In this document: one piece after another, positions 1 through 5,700 of the stretch
How positions within the stretch are numbered: position 1 is the stretch's first letter
How the letters are laid out: every line of letters starts with the position of its first letter
Assembly (NCBI GenBank): GCA_039679885.1
Contig: JBDKUC010000012.1
Span: 1-5,700 of the forward strand
Length of the DNA stretch: 5,700 bases
Direction of reading: 5' to 3'
DNA from: JAJFUI01 sp039679885
GTDB lineage: Bacteria; Planctomycetota; Planctomycetia; Pirellulales; Thermoguttaceae
Notes under the pieces: model-generated
Seen by the model: the letters and a program-made list of their open reading frames with translations, nothing else
What the model was told of the DNA's origin: nothing
Databases searched by the model: none
Made by a program: the position numbers and the translations under genes

Positions 1-214
1 AAGCTCCTGGAATATCCAACAATCCGTTGAACCTGCCAGAGAAGGTCTGCGCAAAGGTGGACTTGCCCACACCACCAGGACCGATGATGAGTATGCCGGA
101 CTTTTTCTCCTCTGCCGGCGGAAACAGCCAACGGCGGAGTTCAGAAAGTCGCGCATGTATCCAGCCCTTGTTCTCCCAAACCCAGCGCGCGACTTGGTCC
201 CAGTCATAATCCAT
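1..214 (-). CDS. P-loop NTPase, N-terminal part (3' end outside window)
   Basis: Partial gene of unknown function; the first 71 codons are visible and the rest lies beyond the left edge. Reading leftwards from the ATG at 214-212 gives a frame with no stop. The N-terminus is Trp-rich and amphipathic (W5, W11, W13, W18, W29; it begins MDYDWDQVARWVWENKGW). A hydrophobic strand (GILII) then leads into a Walker A motif, GPGGVGKST at residues 45-53, with Lys51 and Ser52 as expected phosphate and Mg contacts. This predicts ATP or GTP binding. Walker B and any specificity motifs lie outside, so ATPase and GTPase cannot be separated. No signal peptide is seen, so it is probably cytoplasmic or peripherally membrane-bound. 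The start is supported by a strong Shine-Dalgarno six bases upstream. GC is about 55% by hand count against about 65% in the neighbouring protease gene, with ATA and TTG codons, which may indicate separate ancestry. It lies 40 bases downstream of the protease gene on the same strand. Confidence 0.8.
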   Translation of the reverse strand, partial: MDYDWDQVARWVWENKGWIHARLSELRRWLFPPAEEKKSGILIIGPGGVGKSTFAQTFSGRFNGLLDIPGA

Positions 215-219
215 TTTAA

Positions 220-228
220 CCCTCCCTT
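220..228 (-). promoter_or_regulatory. Strong ribosome binding site for the P-loop gene
   Basis: On the minus strand the sequence reads AAGGGAGGG, with a GGAGG core at 225-221, six bases before the ATG at 214-212. It is near-consensus, much stronger than the Shine-Dalgarno sequences of the other two genes here, and fixes the start of the partial P-loop gene. Confidence 0.75.
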
Positions 229-254
229 GGGAAAATGTCTTGATCGCGCCGCTT

Positions 255-1445
255 CTACTGGGCCGTTTCAAGCTTGAGCGGCACTTGCCGCTGCTGGCCG
301 GCGCGGACGACGGTGATCGTCACCTGATCGCCGGATTGCTTCGACTCGATGGCGTCGAGAAAATCGTCGGCGGTTTTCACCGGCCGGCCGTCGACGGCGA
401 CGATCATGTCGGCCGCACTGACGTTGAGCGTCTGATAGGTGGTGACGAAGGGGCCTTGACGCCGCTCGCGCTTTTCGATTTTCGGGCCTTGCAGCCCCGC
501 CCGCTCGGCTGGCCCGCCCGGCGTCAGCGCCAACACGAGCAGTCCCCGATCCGTCTTGGCGATGCGAGCGATGCCGGTTTCGGGCCGGCGGACCCGCCCA
601 TTCTGAACCAGTTGCGGTACGATCCGCGCGATGGTGTTCACCGGGATGGCGAACCCCACGCCGGCGCTCTCGCCGGTCTTGCTCGCGATTGCCGTGTTCA
701 TGCCGATCAGTCGCGCGTGCGTGTCCAAGAGCGGGCCGCCCGAGTTCCCTGGATTGATCGCGGCGTCGATCTGGATGATCGACTTGAGGCTCCGCCGGCC
801 GTGCTTCGGCGGCAGCGAGCGGTCCAGGCTCGCGACGATCCCGGTCGTCAACGTCCGCTCGAGGCCGAACGGATTGCCGATCGCGAACACCCGCTGGCCC
901 ACCAGCAAATTCGACGAAGTGCCGAAAGTCACCGGATAGAGCGATTCGGGCGGGGCCTCGACGATTCGCAGGACGGCGACGTCGGTGTCCGGGTCGCCGC
1001 CGACGAGTCGGGCGTCATACGTTTTCCCATCATACAGCGTGACGCGGATTTCCCGCGCGCCCTCGATGACGTGGAAGTTGGTCAAGACGTGGCCCAGCTT
1101 GTCGATGACCATGCCGCTGCCTTCTCCCTCGGTCGCCGCGACGATCTCGAACATCAGCAAGCGGTCGACGGAGTCCGCCTTCGTGTTGATGTTGACCACG
1201 CTCCGGTTGGCTTGCTGATAGACGAAGACGTTGACTTGCTCGTCGGGCGTCAGCGAGTCGAACGCCCCGGGGGCGGCCGCGACGGCGGCAGGCGCCGGGG
1301 CGGCGGGCGCGGCGGTCGGGCCCGGCCAGACCGGGTTCTCTTGGGCCGAGGACGCCGTCGCGGCCAGCGGCGTGGCCCGCCACCCCAAGGCGGCTAGCCC
1401 ACCCAACACGGCCGACAACAGACACAGCATCCACATTCTTTTCAT
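255..1445 (-). CDS. HtrA/DegP-like periplasmic serine protease (S1C family), one PDZ domain
   Basis: Complete 396-residue protein ending in TAG. It is an envelope protease of the HtrA type, expected to degrade or chaperone damaged exported proteins. Residues 1 to about 30 form a signal peptide (MKRMWMLCLLSAVLGGLAAL). An Ala/Pro-rich linker follows (about 38-60). The trypsin-like domain spans roughly 70-285 and has a complete triad: His125 in TNFHVIEG, Asp155 in DPDTDVAVL, and Ser235 in NPGNSGGPLL. IGNPFGL and GVGFAIPV are further family signatures. One PDZ domain (about 289-392) ends the protein; the segment between AGL (316-318) and DMIVAVDG (346) is about 27 residues, where most HtrA PDZ domains have only a few. 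The frame stays open up to 1550, but I chose the ATG at 1445 because it places the signal peptide at the N-terminus and because the likely -10 box lies inside the longer version. A GGGA ten bases upstream is a weak Shine-Dalgarno. With one PDZ it resembles DegS or HhoB in layout; exact orthology is unclear. It is divergent from the large exported protein gene. Confidence 0.93.
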   Translation of the reverse strand: MKRMWMLCLLSAVLGGLAALGWRATPLAATASSAQENPVWPGPTAAPAAPAPAAVAAAPGAFDSLTPDEQVNVFVYQQANRSVVNINTKADSVDRLLMFEIVAATEGEGSGMVIDKLGHVLTNFHVIEGAREIRVTLYDGKTYDARLVGGDPDTDVAVLRIVEAPPESLYPVTFGTSSNLLVGQRVFAIGNPFGLERTLTTGIVASLDRSLPPKHGRRSLKSIIQIDAAINPGNSGGPLLDTHARLIGMNTAIASKTGESAGVGFAIPVNTIARIVPQLVQNGRVRRPETGIARIAKTDRGLLVLALTPGGPAERAGLQGPKIEKRERRQGPFVTTYQTLNVSAADMIVAVDGRPVKTADDFLDAIESKQSGDQVTITVVRAGQQRQVPLKLETAQ

Positions 1446-1488
1446 GGCAGTTGCATCCCAAGGATCGACGTAGCCCCGTGAAACGCGC

Positions 1489-1517
1489 AGTATAGCCGGA
1501 TTGCGGGCAGATTTCGA
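1489..1517 (-). promoter_or_regulatory. Probable promoter of the HtrA-like protease gene
   Basis: On the minus strand TATACT (1494-1489) matches the sigma70 -10 consensus at five of six positions. TCGAAA (1517-1512) lies 17 bases upstream and matches TTGACA at four of six. Transcription would begin near 1482, leaving a leader of about 37 bases before the ATG at 1445. The -10 box is good and the -35 weak. No sigma-E-type or other stress operator was recognised. Confidence 0.45.
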
Positions 1518-1552
1518 GTCGTCAGCGAACCCAGCATTGCGTGACTGCAAAG

Positions 1553-1683
1553 TCGTTCGTAGTCCCGCCTTTAGGCGGAATATGACCGGCTAAAGCGAGA
1601 GCTACGAACGGGTTTGCACCAATATTCCGCCTTCAGCCGGCATTCGTGGTGAAATGGCCGCCTAAAGGCGGAACAACGAACAA
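1553..1683. repeat. REP-like cluster of inverted CCGCC palindromes
   Basis: Three related GC-rich palindromic cores occur in 131 bases. CCGCCTTTAGGCGG at 1565-1578 has its exact reverse complement, CCGCCTAAAGGCGG, at 1658-1671. A diverged copy, CCGCCTTCAGCCGG, is at 1627-1640. The outer pair extends to 26-base arms (1553-1578 and 1658-1683) with only three mismatches, including GTTCGT/ACGAAC flanks; another ACGAAC is at 1604-1609. The first and middle copies also form an inverted pair of 19 bases (1565-1583 and 1622-1640) with three mismatches and a shared GGCGGAATAT edge. Each core can fold alone, or the arms can pair as one large cruciform. It resembles repetitive extragenic palindromes, which are often dispersed by RAYT-type transposases. 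It sits upstream of both divergent genes, so it is not a simple transcription terminator for either. Confidence 0.7.
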
Positions 1684-1805
1684 GCTTTCAGCCATCCCGC
1701 GAAGCAAAGACCCTACGTTTGGGTGTTATGCGACTCGCCACAGTGGATTGCGCCGGCGTTGCTCTCGGACAAGTAGGCAATTTGGTGCGGTTGAGGCGTT
1801 TTTGA

Positions 1806-1835
1806 TTGGCAAACCGCTGTAGGGTTGGCTAGAAT
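1806..1835 (+). promoter_or_regulatory. Probable sigma70-like promoter of the large exported protein gene
   Basis: TTGGCA (1806-1811) matches the -35 consensus at five of six positions, and TAGAAT (1830-1835) matches the -10 consensus at five of six, with an 18-base spacer. It lies in the most AT-rich part of the intergenic region. The predicted start near 1842 gives a leader of about 195 bases before the ATG at 2038. Confidence 0.5.
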
Positions 1836-1915
1836 ACCTTTAGCTATCGTCATACCCTAGCGGGCCTGCGCATTGACATCGCAGCGTTCCGGCCGGGGCC
1901 GCGAACGATCGAGGG

Positions 1916-1938
1916 CGCGTCACTGGGAGCGTGACGCG
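1916..1938 (+). promoter_or_regulatory. Leader hairpin upstream of the large exported protein gene
   Basis: CGCGTCAC (1916-1923) and GTGACGCG (1931-1938) are perfect complements and form an 8-bp stem with a 7-base loop (TGGGAGC). A purine-rich, Shine-Dalgarno-like run, GGAGGGAGA, follows at 1938-1946, but no start codon lies at a usable distance. There is no T-run, so it does not look like an intrinsic terminator. It could affect mRNA stability or act as a protein or ribosome binding element; no known riboswitch class is recognised. Confidence 0.4.
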
Positions 1939-2021
1939 GAGGGAGAATCAAGAACCTAGCGCGCCTGTGGCTGCGTCGGAACAGGCCCACGGTGCGTGCG
2001 TCTAACCAGATTCCGATAAGC

Positions 2022-2027
2022 GGGGAG
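2022..2027 (+). promoter_or_regulatory. Ribosome binding site fixing the start at 2038
   Basis: GGGGAG lies ten bases before the ATG at 2038. An in-frame TAA at 2017-2019 rules out any longer upstream start, so this ATG is the first possible one after the stop, and a signal peptide follows it directly. Confidence 0.6.
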
Positions 2028-2037
2028 CCGTGTAGCC

Positions 2038-5700
<3,663 letters not shown>

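Larger units (their letters stand above)
1446..2037. other. Divergent intergenic region with no protein gene
   Basis: This 592-base stretch separates the protease and large-protein genes, which point away from each other. I see no convincing coding frame. In order it holds the protease leader and promoter (1446-1517), a REP-like palindrome cluster (1553-1683), a relatively AT-rich stretch where 1801-1860 is about 45% GC, a rightward promoter (1806-1835), and a leader with a hairpin (1842-2037). Nothing recognisable stands out in 1684-1805. Confidence 0.8.

Noticed and set aside
215..254. Possible terminator between the protease and P-loop genes
   Set aside because: The only palindrome (TCCC/GGGA) is four bases with a two-base gap. 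It cannot form a stable hairpin, and the purine run is better explained as a ribosome binding site.
240..1397. Long plus-strand open frame (385 codons) opposite the protease gene
   Set aside because: It is antisense to a protease with a complete catalytic triad, signal peptide and PDZ domain. Its product is a low-complexity Arg/Asp/Gly-rich sequence with no recognisable motif, as expected from the complement of GC-rich codons.
1446..1550. 35-residue N-terminal extension of the protease from an ATG at 1550
   Set aside because: It would bury the signal peptide inside the protein and overlap the probable -10 box at 1489-1494. The ATG at 1445 gives a normal exported HtrA.
1553..1683. CRISPR array
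   Set aside because: The repeats are short palindromes in mixed orientation with uneven spacing and mismatches, without regular direct repeats and spacers, and no cas gene is nearby.
1967..2005. Possible 12-codon leader peptide starting with GTG, upstream of the large gene
   Set aside because: The nearest purine-rich run ends about 20 bases before the GTG, too far for normal initiation, and the peptide shows no attenuator-like codon run.

Overview
The window reads as chromosomal DNA from a GC-rich bacterium, most likely a planctomycete (Pirellulales-like). That placement is an inference. It rests on the gene style (a very large exported protein joining VWA-like, STN-like, Gly/Met-rich and TPR-like segments), on an HtrA-type protease with a long insertion in its PDZ domain, and on CCGCCTTTAGGCGG-type dispersed palindromes. 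No rRNA or other phylogenetic marker is present to confirm it.

Layout. Bases 1-214 (minus strand) hold the first 71 codons of a P-loop NTP-binding protein that leaves the window at its left edge. It has a strong ribosome binding site and a clearly lower GC content than its neighbours. Bases 255-1445 (minus) hold a complete HtrA/DegP-like serine protease with a signal peptide, a trypsin-like domain with a full His/Asp/Ser triad, and one PDZ domain. The two minus-strand genes are 40 bases apart with no visible terminator between them, so co-transcription is possible.

Bases 1446-2037 are a 592-base divergent intergenic region. It contains a probable promoter for the protease, a cluster of REP-like palindromes (about 1553-1683), a good sigma70-like promoter facing right (1806-1835), and a roughly 195-base leader with a perfect 8-bp hairpin.

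Bases 2038-5700 (plus) hold one uninterrupted reading frame of 1221 codons that runs off the right edge. The exported protein has, in order: a signal peptide, a VWA-like domain whose first metal-site Asp is replaced by Asn, a TPR-like helical stretch, a Pro/Ala linker, a long charged helical or coiled-coil region, an STN/secretin-N0-like domain, a 47-residue tract of only Gly and Met, TPR-like helices, and a C-terminal beta domain resembling DUF2135/YfaP.

How they may work together. The protease and the large protein are both predicted to be exported and are divergently transcribed from one region, which fits envelope protein quality control beside a large envelope scaffold protein. No direct functional link is shown by the sequence. 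The most unusual element is the domain combination of the large protein, especially an STN-like domain next to a pure Gly/Met tract with no secretin or TonB-receptor barrel in the visible part.
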